Shown here in pieces: positions 8,332-16,521 of a stretch of DNA of 64,000 bases. The first letter of the stretch is position 1. Every line of letters starts with the position of its first letter. The notes under the pieces are model-generated. The model was not told the origin of the DNA, made no database searches, and saw only the letters and a program-made list of their open reading frames with translations. A program made the translations under genes and the position numbers. The stretch comes from a virus: IMG/VR virus record IMGVR_UViG_3300025669_000020, positions 1 through 64,000 of that record; one strand, given 5' to 3'.

Positions 8332-9101
8332 CAGATAGCCAGGGAGCTGGGATCGATGGTCTGGCTCGGGCCACCCGTCCCGAGGGACTGCGACTGGCTG
8401 GAGATGGACTGGCTGACGAAAGCGACCAGGGTGGGAATGTGGTCGAGATCCGCGTACTGGTCGAAGCCCACGTCCTTGTTGAACTTGTCCAGGTAGTCCT
8501 TGACGTACTGGTTGGGCGTGTTGACCCCGATGAGGATGGACAGGACGCTCTCCAGCCCTTCCTCCGCGTCGGGACCACCATGGACACCACGCGCCTTGTC
8601 CAGGGCATCCTTGACGGCGTGCATGGAGCAGGTGGAGTCGTTGTCCAGGCCATCCGTGATCACGAAGACGATGGCGTTGGCGGTCAGATCCTCGTCCTTG
8701 TACATCCGACGACCGTAGTCATCGGCGGAGGAGACACTGGACACGGCGGCGTCATAGAGCTTGGTGCTGTGCCCCACGATCTTGACCTGGCCGGTGTAGT
8801 CGCTGGGGTTGATGGACATCAGCTCGCGGAAGCCGTGGATCTCGCCCAGGCGGGAGTCGAAGGTGATGACCCGCAGGAGGAGGTTGTCGGCGCGGGGGAG
8901 CTTCCGGCACTTCTCCACGATCTCCTTCAGGCCATCTTCGATCTGCTGGCGGAAGGGGGACACGGAGGGGGAGGTGTCGAGAGCGATCACGACGATGGTG
9001 TACTCCAGGGACTCCAACTCATCGACGCCGACGCCGGAGTAGCCGAAGGTGGTGCCACCGATGGTAGCGGAGGACTGCTGCATGGACTGTGAAGGGCTCA
9101 T
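8331..9101 (-). CDS. vWA domain protein (TerY/YegL-like)
   Basis: A 256-residue protein consisting mostly of one vWA domain with an intact MIDAS: DTSPS at residues 42-46, a Thr/Ser-rich loop around HSTKLYDAAV and VITDGLDND further on. The C-terminal tail is Ser/Gln-rich and probably flexible. Stand-alone vWA proteins of this size encoded beside a PP2C phosphatase and a YegI-like kinase define the TerY-P and yegL-pphC-yegI sets of bacteria. It is the first gene of the minus-strand operon, so a promoter should lie between 9102 and about 9180; I could not find a convincing one. Confidence 0.85.
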   Translation of the reverse strand: MSPSQSMQQSSATIGGTTFGYSGVGVDELESLEYTIVVIALDTSPSVSPFRQQIEDGLKEIVEKCRKLPRADNLLLRVITFDSRLGEIHGFRELMSINPSDYTGQVKIVGHSTKLYDAAVSSVSSADDYGRRMYKDEDLTANAIVFVITDGLDNDSTCSMHAVKDALDKARGVHGGPDAEEGLESVLSILIGVNTPNQYVKDYLDKFNKDVGFDQYADLDHIPTLVAFVSQSISSQSQSLGTGGPSQTIDPSSLAI

Positions 9102-9111
9102 TTAGAGACTC

Positions 9112-9126
9112 CGGTGATGCTCCTAT
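9112..9126 (+). promoter_or_regulatory. Candidate late promoter, CGGT-N7-CTAT
   Basis: CGGT, seven bases (GATGCTC), then CTAT, 34 bases ahead of the homing endonuclease-like start at 9161. It matches five other sites in the window (16561, 23116, 49402, 55824, 62872), which share the same spacing and position relative to the next gene. Confidence 0.5.
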
Positions 9127-9160
9127 ATCTCGCCTTGTGTTAGAGAGACAGGAGGTGGTT

Positions 9161-10100
9161 GTGAGAGGTCGGAAATGGACACATGAAGAAGTCACGCAGT
9201 TTTTCAGGGAACAGGGGTGTGAGCTTTTGTCCCCAGAGTACAAAAACTCCAAACAAAAAACTGCTCTACCGCTGTGATTGTGGATCTGAAGCCCGTGTAG
9301 AGTTCCGAAACTTCAAACATAAGGTTCTCAAGGGTGTGAATCGGGGCTGCCCAGCGTGCACGGTTCGGAAGATGTTGGAGACAACACAAAATCGGAATGG
9401 GGGACTCCACCATTTCCAGACTTCGGAATTCAAAGAGTCCCGCAAAAAGACTTTCTTGGCACGTTATGGTGTTGAGAACCCTCTTCAAAACGCTGGTGTC
9501 CGTGAAGATCGTCGTCAGACCTGCATGACAAGATACGGGGTACCCTCTGTCTCCCAAGTCCCTGAAATCCAAGCACGGCAGCGACAAGGGTTTCAAGACA
9601 AGTACGGGGTTTCGCATTTCATGCACGTGCCAGAGAGCAGAGAGAAATGGAAGCAAACACTTCTCCGGCGATATGGAGTTCCTTCCCTGGCCTATCTGAG
9701 CCGGTGTGCTTCCAAGGAGAGTCAGACTCTTTTTTGGGAGATATGGAACAACCTCCCCCTTGAGCTTCAGGCTAAATCCTACTTTGCGGAGCACGGGGGT
9801 GAATTCAACGTCTCTTTCCAGGGACAGTTTTTCAAGTTTGACTTTGTCCAGAGCCGCATCCACAAAGCCATTGAATACAATGGATGGAATTTCCATCCCA
9901 AGCCTCATCAAGATCCCCAGGAGGCGGGGTGGTGTGCTTTCCACCCCACCCTGACTGTGAAGGCCGCCCGTGCCCGGGAGGCTCTGAAGTACGAAGCCCT
10001 GGAGCGTCGGGGCTTTCAGATTCTCACCGTATGGGATAGAGACAGACATGGGGATCCTGAGGGGGTGGTTCAACAGTGCCTGGACTTCTTACTCACTTGA
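9161..10100 (+). pseudogene. Homing endonuclease-like protein, frameshifted (VSR-like C-terminus)
   Basis: A free-standing mobile-type nuclease in two frames. The first frame starts at GTG 9161 (AGGAGG upstream) and encodes KWTHEEVTQFFREQGCELL; the next frame continues with LLYRCDCG and runs to 10100. Removing one A from the A6 run at 9255-9260 fuses them into about 312 residues. The N-terminus has a treble-clef zinc site (CDC, CPAC), then four repeats containing RYGV or KYGV, then a C-terminal domain with DFVQSRIHKAIEYNG that resembles VSR/PD-(D/E)XK nucleases. It sits alone between two minus-strand operons, a typical homing endonuclease position. The shift could be a true inactivating mutation, transcript slippage on A6, or a sequencing indel. 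An ATG at 9183 would give a 305-residue protein lacking the proper N-terminus. Confidence 0.75.
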
Positions 10101-11007
10101 GAAGAGCCCGAGCCTCCTGCGTCGTCATCAGAGCAGCCCCACGATCCTTCATCCACTGGAGAAACTCCGTACCCTGATCCTCGAAGGTGGAGACAGAGGA
10201 AGCACAATCCGTAAGAACGGTAATCTTCTTGACGTGTTCCGGGCTGGAAAAAGCTGAAACCGTATCCTTGCCTGTGTGGCACAGGCAGTGGGACAGAGCC
10301 TGGCCCGCCAGGAACACCTTGTCCATCTTCTCCAGGGTAGCGACCCACCCCGCGTTCAGCTGGGTGCCGGGATCGTTGGGGAGCTGCACCTCGGCCTGCA
10401 CGGCGCTGAAGTGCTCCGTGAAGGGGTTGGAGCCCTTGGCGACGAAGTTGAGGGTGCGGGCACGGTTGCGGGCCCAGTTCTGGGCTGCCTCCATGAAGGC
10501 GGGGTACACGTTGGCACCGGCGGTTCCGATCAGGCAGTGTTCCGGCCAGATCACGTGGGCGTAGCGGTTCTTGGCGGTGAGCTGCTGGATGTACCAGGCG
10601 GTGTAGCCGTGGAAGGTGAGGGCCTTGCCGCCAGTCAGGGCTGCCGTCCAGGGGATCTTGCCCATCTTGCGGGTGCGGAACTTCCGGCTGTTCTGGTAGT
10701 CAGGGAACAGGAGACCGACGAAGGTGTCATCCGTCTCGTTGTAGGTCATCACCGTGAGGGGGGGCGCGGCATCACCGTTCTCATCCGCGAACCACAGGCC
10801 ATGGGCGATGTCCAGGTCGTGGTGCTGGTCGAGGGTGATGTGGATGTCATCCAGGTGACCGCTGATGTCGTTGGTGAAGCCAGCCAGGCGTTCCATGTCC
10901 TCCTGGGCACCGGGTACGCAGAGGGAGCCCTGGGGGAGCCCGTAGGGGTTGGTGTCAGAGGCACAGAAATCGTTCTGTGGGTCGATAGCGACGAGGGCGA
11001 CGCGCAT
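10093..11007 (-). CDS. pncA: Nicotinamidase (PncA-like)
   Basis: A 304-residue cysteine hydrolase of the isochorismatase fold, predicted to convert nicotinamide to nicotinic acid. Catalytic residues are visible: Asp9 in DPQNDF, Lys191 in FVAKGSNP and Cys241 in GQALSHCLCHT. Metal ligands are present in LDQHHDLDIAH and the typical substrate-side segment is WPEHCLIGTAG. The protein is longer than bacterial PncA (about 210 residues) because of an insert between residues 75 and 130. The start at 11007 has CTGGAG 8 nt upstream; longer frames read through low-complexity sequence. It is the last gene of a four-gene NAD operon. Its end overlaps the homing endonuclease-like gene by 8 bases, convergently. 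Confidence 0.92.
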   Translation of the reverse strand: MRVALVAIDPQNDFCASDTNPYGLPQGSLCVPGAQEDMERLAGFTNDISGHLDDIHITLDQHHDLDIAHGLWFADENGDAAPPLTVMTYNETDDTFVGLLFPDYQNSRKFRTRKMGKIPWTAALTGGKALTFHGYTAWYIQQLTAKNRYAHVIWPEHCLIGTAGANVYPAFMEAAQNWARNRARTLNFVAKGSNPFTEHFSAVQAEVQLPNDPGTQLNAGWVATLEKMDKVFLAGQALSHCLCHTGKDTVSAFSSPEHVKKITVLTDCASSVSTFEDQGTEFLQWMKDRGAALMTTQEARALLK

Positions 11008-11020
11008 TGGGGAACTCCAG

Positions 11021-11076
11021 GTGTGCCTCTCAGGGAGAAGCGGGTGGGGGGTGTGCCTCTCAGGGAGAAGCGGGTG
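11021..11076. repeat. Tandem direct repeat, two 26-bp copies at a 30-bp period
   Basis: Two identical 26-base copies (11021-11046 and 11051-11076, each beginning GTGTGCCTCTCAGGGAG) fill the gap between the small zinc protein stop and the nicotinamidase start. The duplication lengthens the leader between the two genes. It may affect translation coupling or simply be a recent slippage product. Confidence 0.85.
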
Positions 11077-11080
11077 AGGG

Positions 11081-11299
11081 TTACTTGAAGCAGGTGCCCC
11101 GACAAATGAGGCGACCGCAGAAGGCACAGTGGCCTCGGGAGCTTTCGTAGAGGGGGAAGGCAGCGTTGGGGTCTTCGATGTCGGCAGGCCCTGGGATTCT
11201 CTCACCGCGGTCATCTCGGACGATGGTGCCGTTTGCATCGGTGAGCCAGGTGTTGCCATCTCTGTCAAAGGTGTGGCGGATGTCTCGGCCGTCTTTCAT
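11081..11299 (-). CDS. Small zinc-finger-like protein in NAD operon (72 aa)
   Basis: A 72-residue protein with a charged, beta-like N-terminus (a DRDGN-type turn motif) and a C-terminal cysteine cluster HCAFCGRLICRGTC, which looks like a small zinc site. The ATG at 11299 follows the NadE stop by 4 bases and has GGGGTGA upstream. I know no function. Its position between NAD synthetase and nicotinamidase suggests an accessory role in the operon, but that is context only. Confidence 0.65.
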   Translation of the reverse strand: MKDGRDIRHTFDRDGNTWLTDANGTIVRDDRGERIPGPADIEDPNAAFPLYESSRGHCAFCGRLICRGTCFK

Positions 11300-11303
11300 G
11301 GGT

Positions 11304-12362
11304 TCACCCCAGGGAGATGGGGAGGTAATTGGTGAGGATGCCCCGTGCCACGAAGTCCTCACGACTCCCGTACATGGGGCAGTTGGGGTTGATCTTGTGG
11401 CGGGTGCGGCGTTCCGCCCGCCGTGCGGCACGAAGGATGTCTCCGACGCTCTGGCTCGGAATGCCCGCGAAGAGGGGGCTGTCCTGGGCAACGCGGGTCA
11501 GGTAAGCGATGGCGGTGGTGTTCAGCTGCTCACCGAACAGGAGTGCCTCGTGGGGGATACCCCAAGCCAACGTGTAGTCCAGGAAGCGGCTGACCCGCTC
11601 GATGGTGCCCACCGTGAGGTACTCACCCGTAGCAGGACTCACCGTGGAGTAGGTGAAGTTGGCACCCGTCCAGGTCTTCAACTCGCTCTCATCGCGGGTG
11701 TCACCACCCGCCCAAAGGTCGTGCTGGGGGGCCACTTCGATGATGGGTCGCATGGCGCGGGCCACATCCGGTCCCATCTTGTCCCCGAGACCCACAGCGA
11801 GCTGGTAGACCTCGCCCTTGGAGAGCATGGCCATGGGGTTGCAGTCCACTTCACCGTCCCCACCCTTCTGATAAAAGCGGAGGTAGCGGTCTTCGCATTC
11901 GTTCCCGGTACCCAGGCGGATACCGTTGCCCGTCATGCGGTTCAGACCGCGACCGATGGGAGCACGGATGCAGGAGCGCATGGAGCCCAGAACAGTGGGG
12001 TCCTTCGCGATCCGCGCCTTGACCTGTTCCAGGGTTTCCTCGTCGTAAGCGTCCCCGATCCCACGGAGCATCTCGGCTACCACGCAGGAGAACACTTCGG
12101 TCAGATCGAGGCTGATCAGGGGGACTTCCAGAGCGTCCGCGAGATCCTGAGCCTGCTTCTGCATGGCATCCTGGGAGGAGATGCTGGAGAAGCAAGCCGT
12201 GATGTTGTCGGGACCGACCGCGAGGACGGCGAGGGCCAGCATGACGGCGGAGTCGATCCCACCGGACACGTCCAGCTCAATACGACTACCACAGCAGGCA
12301 GCGGCATCCCTGATGGCGGAAACGCGGTCTTCGATCAGGCCACTGACATTGGTGACAGGCAT
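11304..12362 (-). CDS. nadE: NAD synthetase (NadE), ammonia-dependent type
   Basis: A 352-residue protein that should amidate nicotinic acid adenine dinucleotide to NAD using ATP. The PP-loop SGGIDSA is at residues 33-39, and the downstream signature GTGNECEDRYLRF, then GDGEVDCNPMAML, matches NadE. The N-terminal glutaminase (nitrilase) domain of glutamine-dependent enzymes is missing, so ammonia is the likely nitrogen donor. The protein is longer than the 275-residue bacterial ammonia-type enzyme, with extra sequence after residue 95. It lies 5 bases downstream of the PncB-like gene in the same operon. Confidence 0.93.
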   Translation of the reverse strand: MPVTNVSGLIEDRVSAIRDAAACCGSRIELDVSGGIDSAVMLALAVLAVGPDNITACFSSISSQDAMQKQAQDLADALEVPLISLDLTEVFSCVVAEMLRGIGDAYDEETLEQVKARIAKDPTVLGSMRSCIRAPIGRGLNRMTGNGIRLGTGNECEDRYLRFYQKGGDGEVDCNPMAMLSKGEVYQLAVGLGDKMGPDVARAMRPIIEVAPQHDLWAGGDTRDESELKTWTGANFTYSTVSPATGEYLTVGTIERVSRFLDYTLAWGIPHEALLFGEQLNTTAIAYLTRVAQDSPLFAGIPSQSVGDILRAARRAERRTRHKINPNCPMYGSREDFVARGILTNYLPISLG

Positions 12363-12367
12363 GTGAA

Positions 12368-13909
12368 TTAACCCTGGGTGGTCAGGAGGGAGAGGGTGCG
12401 GGTGGCAGACCCAGCGCGGATGCCGTTGCGCTCATGGGTGAGCACGCTGATGAGGTGCTTGGTCGCGGGGCTGTGTTCGGAAGGCCCCTCCAGCCCCTCG
12501 GGGATGCCCTGGTAGAAGGAACCCTCTCTGCCACCCGACAGGACTTCGTAGCCGCCACCGGGGGGGAGCTTCTCACCGTGCTGGGCGATGTAGGAGTGGG
12601 GGCCTTCGACGGAGGGATCGACCTTGCGGAACAGGCGGGAGAGTCCTGGAAGGCTGGACTTGGGGCCCGCCACCTTGGGATCCACCTTGTTGTCCGAGAA
12701 CTTCATGGTGTCGCGGGAGCCGGTCCTGCAGAGCTTCCACACAGCGCTGGCCTCACTCCGAGTGGGGAGCGGGAAGGGGGGCTCTACGGCATACTGCCCG
12801 TACATGTAGGACTGCCGGTTCTCGGGCCACAGCAGGGCACGCCGCATCTGCTCGAACTTCTGGGTGGTCTTGAGGTTGAACCCACCACCCAGGTTCAACA
12901 CGGGGCTCAGGCGGAAGCCCATGAACATGAGGATCGCGGCGGCGTAGTCCTCTACCATGGTGTCTTCGGAGTCGAACCGCACCGCGCACAGACGGTCACG
13001 GGCCTCGGCCATCGCCTTCGTGGCTGCGGGGATGCCGCTGTCCTGCGTGGAGATGGTGTCCAGCAGGAAGGTTGGGACGCCTGCAGCGCGGTCACGGGCG
13101 GTGGTGAAGGCTTCATAGTCGGGGTCCTCCCCGATGCCGCACCGCTGGTGGTGTTCGTGGCCGGTGGTGCCACGGGGCGTCATGCCCAGGCGCATGGCAC
13201 CGTAGACATTGCTGGTAGCCTCGAACCCTGCGGCCTGGCAGGCGCTGAGAGCGATCAGGTGCTGCTCCATGCAGGAGGCTGCTCGGAGCCCCGCTTCCAG
13301 GACCTTGCCAGAGCCCACGGCATCAACCAGCTCCTTGGCGCGGGCGTAGATGTGGTCGTAGTAGCCCTGTCGGTCGACCTTGATCTTGAACTCGATCTCG
13401 ACGTTCACCGTATCCAGGGTCTCCAGCACGATCTCCCGCTCGCGGTCACAGGTGACGGTGCTGAAGTGGTACTGAAGGGTTTCGGGTTCGATCAAGGCGA
13501 TGGTGGCGGTCTGGATGCGGAAGCGGAGCATGGTCAGCTTGGCTTCCAGGTAGCTGACGAGGGCACTGGGGCCGGTCACGGTCAGCACAGGGTCATTGGC
13601 GGAGAACCACCGACCCTTGGGGACACCGATGACCTTCACGGAGCCCTTCATCGCCTGGACGTAGGCGGGGCCCATGGGGAACCCCTGTTCCTCGATGTAG
13701 GACAGGTCAGACTGCCTCACGGTGGGGAGCAGGCTGTTGACGTATTCCACGGGGTCGACCGGCATGACGTAGGGGCCACCGCGCCGCATCTGGAACACGA
13801 AGGTCTCTTCCCGGAGGGGGTAGCCTACCCAGGCCATGAACATCTTGTACCAGTCGGTTTCCAGGATGGATGGCTTGCGGGGAACGACGGGATCGCGGTC
13901 GAGGTTCAA
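12368..13909 (-). CDS. pncB: Nicotinate phosphoribosyltransferase (PncB-like)
   Basis: A 513-residue member of the NAPRT/NAMPT family, expected to join nicotinic acid to PRPP and give nicotinate mononucleotide. The N-terminal ILETDWYKMFMAW matches the TD-x-YK substrate motif of the family, and the central GTTGHEHHQRCG carries the conserved His. Near the C-terminus LNLGGGFNLKTT is a phosphate-binding-type loop. I start it at a TTG with AAGGA 6 nt upstream, since no ATG fits; ATT three bases upstream is less likely. It heads the NAD operon behind a sigma-70-like promoter. NAMPT activity on nicotinamide is possible, but a nicotinamidase in the same operon favours nicotinic acid as substrate. Confidence 0.88.
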   Translation of the reverse strand: MNLDRDPVVPRKPSILETDWYKMFMAWVGYPLREETFVFQMRRGGPYVMPVDPVEYVNSLLPTVRQSDLSYIEEQGFPMGPAYVQAMKGSVKVIGVPKGRWFSANDPVLTVTGPSALVSYLEAKLTMLRFRIQTATIALIEPETLQYHFSTVTCDREREIVLETLDTVNVEIEFKIKVDRQGYYDHIYARAKELVDAVGSGKVLEAGLRAASCMEQHLIALSACQAAGFEATSNVYGAMRLGMTPRGTTGHEHHQRCGIGEDPDYEAFTTARDRAAGVPTFLLDTISTQDSGIPAATKAMAEARDRLCAVRFDSEDTMVEDYAAAILMFMGFRLSPVLNLGGGFNLKTTQKFEQMRRALLWPENRQSYMYGQYAVEPPFPLPTRSEASAVWKLCRTGSRDTMKFSDNKVDPKVAGPKSSLPGLSRLFRKVDPSVEGPHSYIAQHGEKLPPGGGYEVLSGGREGSFYQGIPEGLEGPSEHSPATKHLISVLTHERNGIRAGSATRTLSLLTTQG

Positions 13910-13952
13910 AATGAATCCTTGCGGGCTGTGTGGAATACTTCCGACATGGAAA

Positions 13953-13981
13953 GATTTACTCCAACCACGGAGGGGTGTCAA
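13953..13981 (-). promoter_or_regulatory. Sigma-70-type promoter of the NAD operon
   Basis: Reading on the minus strand: TTGACA (complement of 13976-13981), 17 bases, then TAAATC (complement of 13953-13958), about 43 bases before the PncB-like TTG start. A consensus -35 with ideal spacing indicates recognition by host sigma-70, so early expression is likely. Confidence 0.7.
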
Positions 13982-14115
13982 GGGGCCGGAGAGAATTTCT
14001 TTTCAGTGTTCCTACGCAGAAGCCGGTCTTTCTAAACGCTTTTCTCTGGGATCCTCGGATCAAGGCCCCTCAATACGGGTAGAATAAAGAAACCAAAATG
14101 ACCTGTGGAGTGGGT

Positions 14116-14706
14116 ATGCGAATCGCTATCGAAGGTGCTCCTGGCGTAGGAAAATCCACTCTCTGCAACCAGCTGGCTGAGCTGTTCCCGTGCCAACTGG
14201 TGACCGAGCCAGTGGACGACAACTACTACCTGGAGGACTACTACAAGGATCCCTCCAGGTGGGCGCTGGCGATGCAGATCGAACTGCTGACCCGCCGCGT
14301 GATGGATGCTGCTAGGACATGTCACCTGGGAGGGATCACCCTCCATGACCGCAGCCTGTGGGGAGACCGCATCTTCGGAAAAGCTGTTCACCAGATGGGC
14401 CTGATGGATGACCGTGAGTTCAAGACCTACGACCGCGTGTTCCGAGCCCTGCTGGAGAAAGCCTATCTCCCGGACATCATCCTGTACCTCCGAGCGGATC
14501 CCCAAGTTGTGTGGGAGCGTGTGCAGGCCCGGAACAGGGGTGCCGAAGACGGGATGCAGCAGAGCTACCTGAACAAGGTCATCACGGAGTATGAGCGGTT
14601 CTTCGATGAGCCTCCCATCGGAGCCGTTGTGACTGCGGTGGACTGGAACGAATACCGCACCCCTGAGGATGTCCTGGGTGTCCTCATGAACCACATCAAG
14701 AAATGA
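14116..14706 (+). CDS. Deoxynucleoside kinase
   Basis: A 196-residue P-loop kinase of the deoxynucleoside kinase family, which phosphorylates deoxynucleosides for the phage dNTP supply. Walker A is GAPGVGKST (residues 7-15), the EPVDDN segment and the HDRSLWGDRIF motif (the DRS signature) follow, and RNRGAED is the lid region. Start 14116 has GTGGAG 5 nt upstream; the ATG 18 bases earlier has no site. It overlaps the next gene by 4 bases. It should work together with the ribonucleotide reductase encoded at 27.6 kb. Confidence 0.9.
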   Translation: MRIAIEGAPGVGKSTLCNQLAELFPCQLVTEPVDDNYYLEDYYKDPSRWALAMQIELLTRRVMDAARTCHLGGITLHDRSLWGDRIFGKAVHQMGLMDDREFKTYDRVFRALLEKAYLPDIILYLRADPQVVWERVQARNRGAEDGMQQSYLNKVITEYERFFDEPPIGAVVTAVDWNEYRTPEDVLGVLMNHIKK

Positions 14707-15116
14707 GCCTCCCCATCAAACCATGGGCAAAGGGTTCCTTCCCAGAGGGGGAGGGTGTGATCCTCGAAGTGTGGCTGTGCCGAGCCCCCACAGGGCAGAT
14801 GTTCGCCATGCACCGACCACAGAGCAAGGAAGACCACGAGATGCTCATGTCGTGGCCTTCTGGGGGTCTGGAGCAGGCTGCGGTAGGGCTCCTGACCGAA
14901 GCAGTCAGGCGTGAGGCGATCCTCGACATTCTCATCAAGGAGACAAAAGAACCCGGCTTCATCCAGGAGTTGACCGAGATGGAGCCGGGAGATCGGGATG
15001 CTTGGGCTCAGGAAATGGCAGAGCAGCTGCAAGCACTACTGGGCAAGACCGTGAAAGACCTGGCCCCTGGTGCTTTCAAGGACGCTTTGGAGATGATGCT
15101 TCCCCGCGACGGGTAG
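14703..15116 (+). CDS. Hypothetical protein (137 aa)
   Basis: A 137-residue protein translationally coupled (ATGA) to the deoxynucleoside kinase. The first half reads as beta strands (VILEVWLCRAPTGQMFAMHR); the second half is acidic and helical. I recognise no motif. Its last 40 bases overlap the convergent coiled-coil gene. Confidence 0.7.
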   Translation: MSLPIKPWAKGSFPEGEGVILEVWLCRAPTGQMFAMHRPQSKEDHEMLMSWPSGGLEQAAVGLLTEAVRREAILDILIKETKEPGFIQELTEMEPGDRDAWAQEMAEQLQALLGKTVKDLAPGAFKDALEMMLPRDG

Positions 15117-16521
15117 CAGCCTGCTTGTAGGCCATCTGCCGGAACACATCGGGGTTGGCCTTCAGCCACAGCTGGTGATGTGCCCTGTTGCAGAAGAACT
15201 GCTGGGTCTTGCTCCGTGCCACCTCCCCTGCAGTCTTGGACACGGGGGCACCACAGTGGTCACAGGTCACAGTGACCCTGCCCTTGGGGGCTGAGGGCTT
15301 GGCGATGAGTTGGGGCTCTTCCCTGACCAGAGTGATGGCAACGGCATCCCGCTGCTTCCTGCGCCACAGTGTGAAGTGCTCGGGGCAGCAGTAGAAGTGT
15401 CCGCTCTTGTTCTTCTTGGCATCACCGGGGAGCTTGTAGAAGGGGTCGTCGCAATAGGAGCACACCACCATGATACGCGGAAGTGGGTTTCCAGCCCGAA
15501 GGGCTGCCATCTGCCTCGCTGATTCGAGACGGATCATGGGAAGTTCTGTCGTCTTGAGGAGGGCCTGGAGGGACTGTATCGTGGCCAAGCCATCCACCCG
15601 TTCCTGTTGAAGTTCCAGGATTTGGGTGTCGATAGCTACCATGCGTTCCTGGGCAATCTGGATGTCAGTCTTGGCAGCCTGGATGGTAGCCATCACCCGC
15701 CGCCCTTCTACCCTCTGGAGTTCCCGCTGCCGTTCAGCCTCTGCTGCCTGACGAAGTTCCTCATCCTTGCGGCGCTGTTCTGCCTCGGCTTGGAGGCGGG
15801 CTTCCTCAGCCTCCTTCTCTAGCAGAAGCCGAGCCTTTTCTTCCAGAAGCCGAGCCTTTTCTACCAGGAGGCTGCCATCTTCGTCCTTTTGCTTCCGCCG
15901 AAGCTCGATCTCCTGCATATGGCGCTGTGTCTCCAACACCTTGCGGGCGATCTCCTGCTTACGGCGCTGGATCTCCTGCCCAATGCCCTCCGCCCCTGTC
16001 TGCTGGTTCTCTGCCTTTTCAGTTGCGATCCGCCTCTTCCGATCCGCCTCTTCCTTCTGCATCCTGAAAGCCTCCGTCTTCTTCTTGTCCTTCTCATCCC
16101 GCTGCAACCTGACCTTCTCCGCGAGATGTACCCTGTCTGCGGCTTCCCTGGCTCCCCTGGCTTCGATTGCTGCCTTCTTGCGAGCAACAGCGGCGGCATC
16201 GAAACCCTGTGCCATCTTGTCCTTCAGGGGCTGGGCGACCTTCCACTCCTTCAACTGCTTTTTGTATTCCGCCTCGATGTTCTGCTCCCCATAGATCCTC
16301 TTGCCACACATGTAGCACTTGACCATCATGGCCCCCCCTCGCACATAGGAGCCGTAATCCCGCTCCGCGTTGAGGTTCTCACTCCCACATTTGGGGCAGG
16401 CCATCTTGAAGTTCATGAATTTCCCTGTGTGCAGCCCACACCACCCCGGAGATGGAGTGTTGTATAGGTTGAAAGCCTGCAAAGGCTCAACCAGCTGCAT
16501 TTGCCCCTGCATCTTATCCAC
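15076..16521 (-). CDS. Coiled-coil protein with N- and C-terminal zinc fingers (481 aa)
   Basis: A 481-residue protein with a zinc ribbon at the N-terminus (CPKCGSEN, then KCYMCGKR), a long charged coiled coil or single alpha-helix between about residues 90 and 330 (many Arg/Lys/Glu runs such as EEKARLLLEKEAEEARLQ), and two related C-terminal treble-clef-like fingers: CSYCDDPF with FYCCPEHF, and CDHCGAPV with FFCNRAHH. It resembles no enzyme I know. Such a layout suggests a scaffold or nucleic-acid tether. The first codon is GTG 16521; ATG 16512 or 16500 are alternatives because no strong ribosome binding site decides. It is transcribed divergently from the C39-like peptidase. Confidence 0.75.
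   Translation of the reverse strand: MDKMQGQMQLVEPLQAFNLYNTPSPGWCGLHTGKFMNFKMACPKCGSENLNAERDYGSYVRGGAMMVKCYMCGKRIYGEQNIEAEYKKQLKEWKVAQPLKDKMAQGFDAAAVARKKAAIEARGAREAADRVHLAEKVRLQRDEKDKKKTEAFRMQKEEADRKRRIATEKAENQQTGAEGIGQEIQRRKQEIARKVLETQRHMQEIELRRKQKDEDGSLLVEKARLLEEKARLLLEKEAEEARLQAEAEQRRKDEELRQAAEAERQRELQRVEGRRVMATIQAAKTDIQIAQERMVAIDTQILELQQERVDGLATIQSLQALLKTTELPMIRLESARQMAALRAGNPLPRIMVVCSYCDDPFYKLPGDAKKNKSGHFYCCPEHFTLWRRKQRDAVAITLVREEPQLIAKPSAPKGRVTVTCDHCGAPVSKTAGEVARSKTQQFFCNRAHHQLWLKANPDVFRQMAYKQAATRRGEASSPKRP

Noticed and set aside
9255-9261. AAAAAAC as a programmed -1 ribosomal slippery site in the homing endonuclease-like gene
   Set aside because: The codon phase is wrong for a -1 slip and the required change is +1; only indel or transcript slippage would fit.
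12434-14035. 533-codon plus-strand open frame opposite the PncB-like gene
   Set aside because: Antisense to a recognisable enzyme, with no ribosome binding site or motif.
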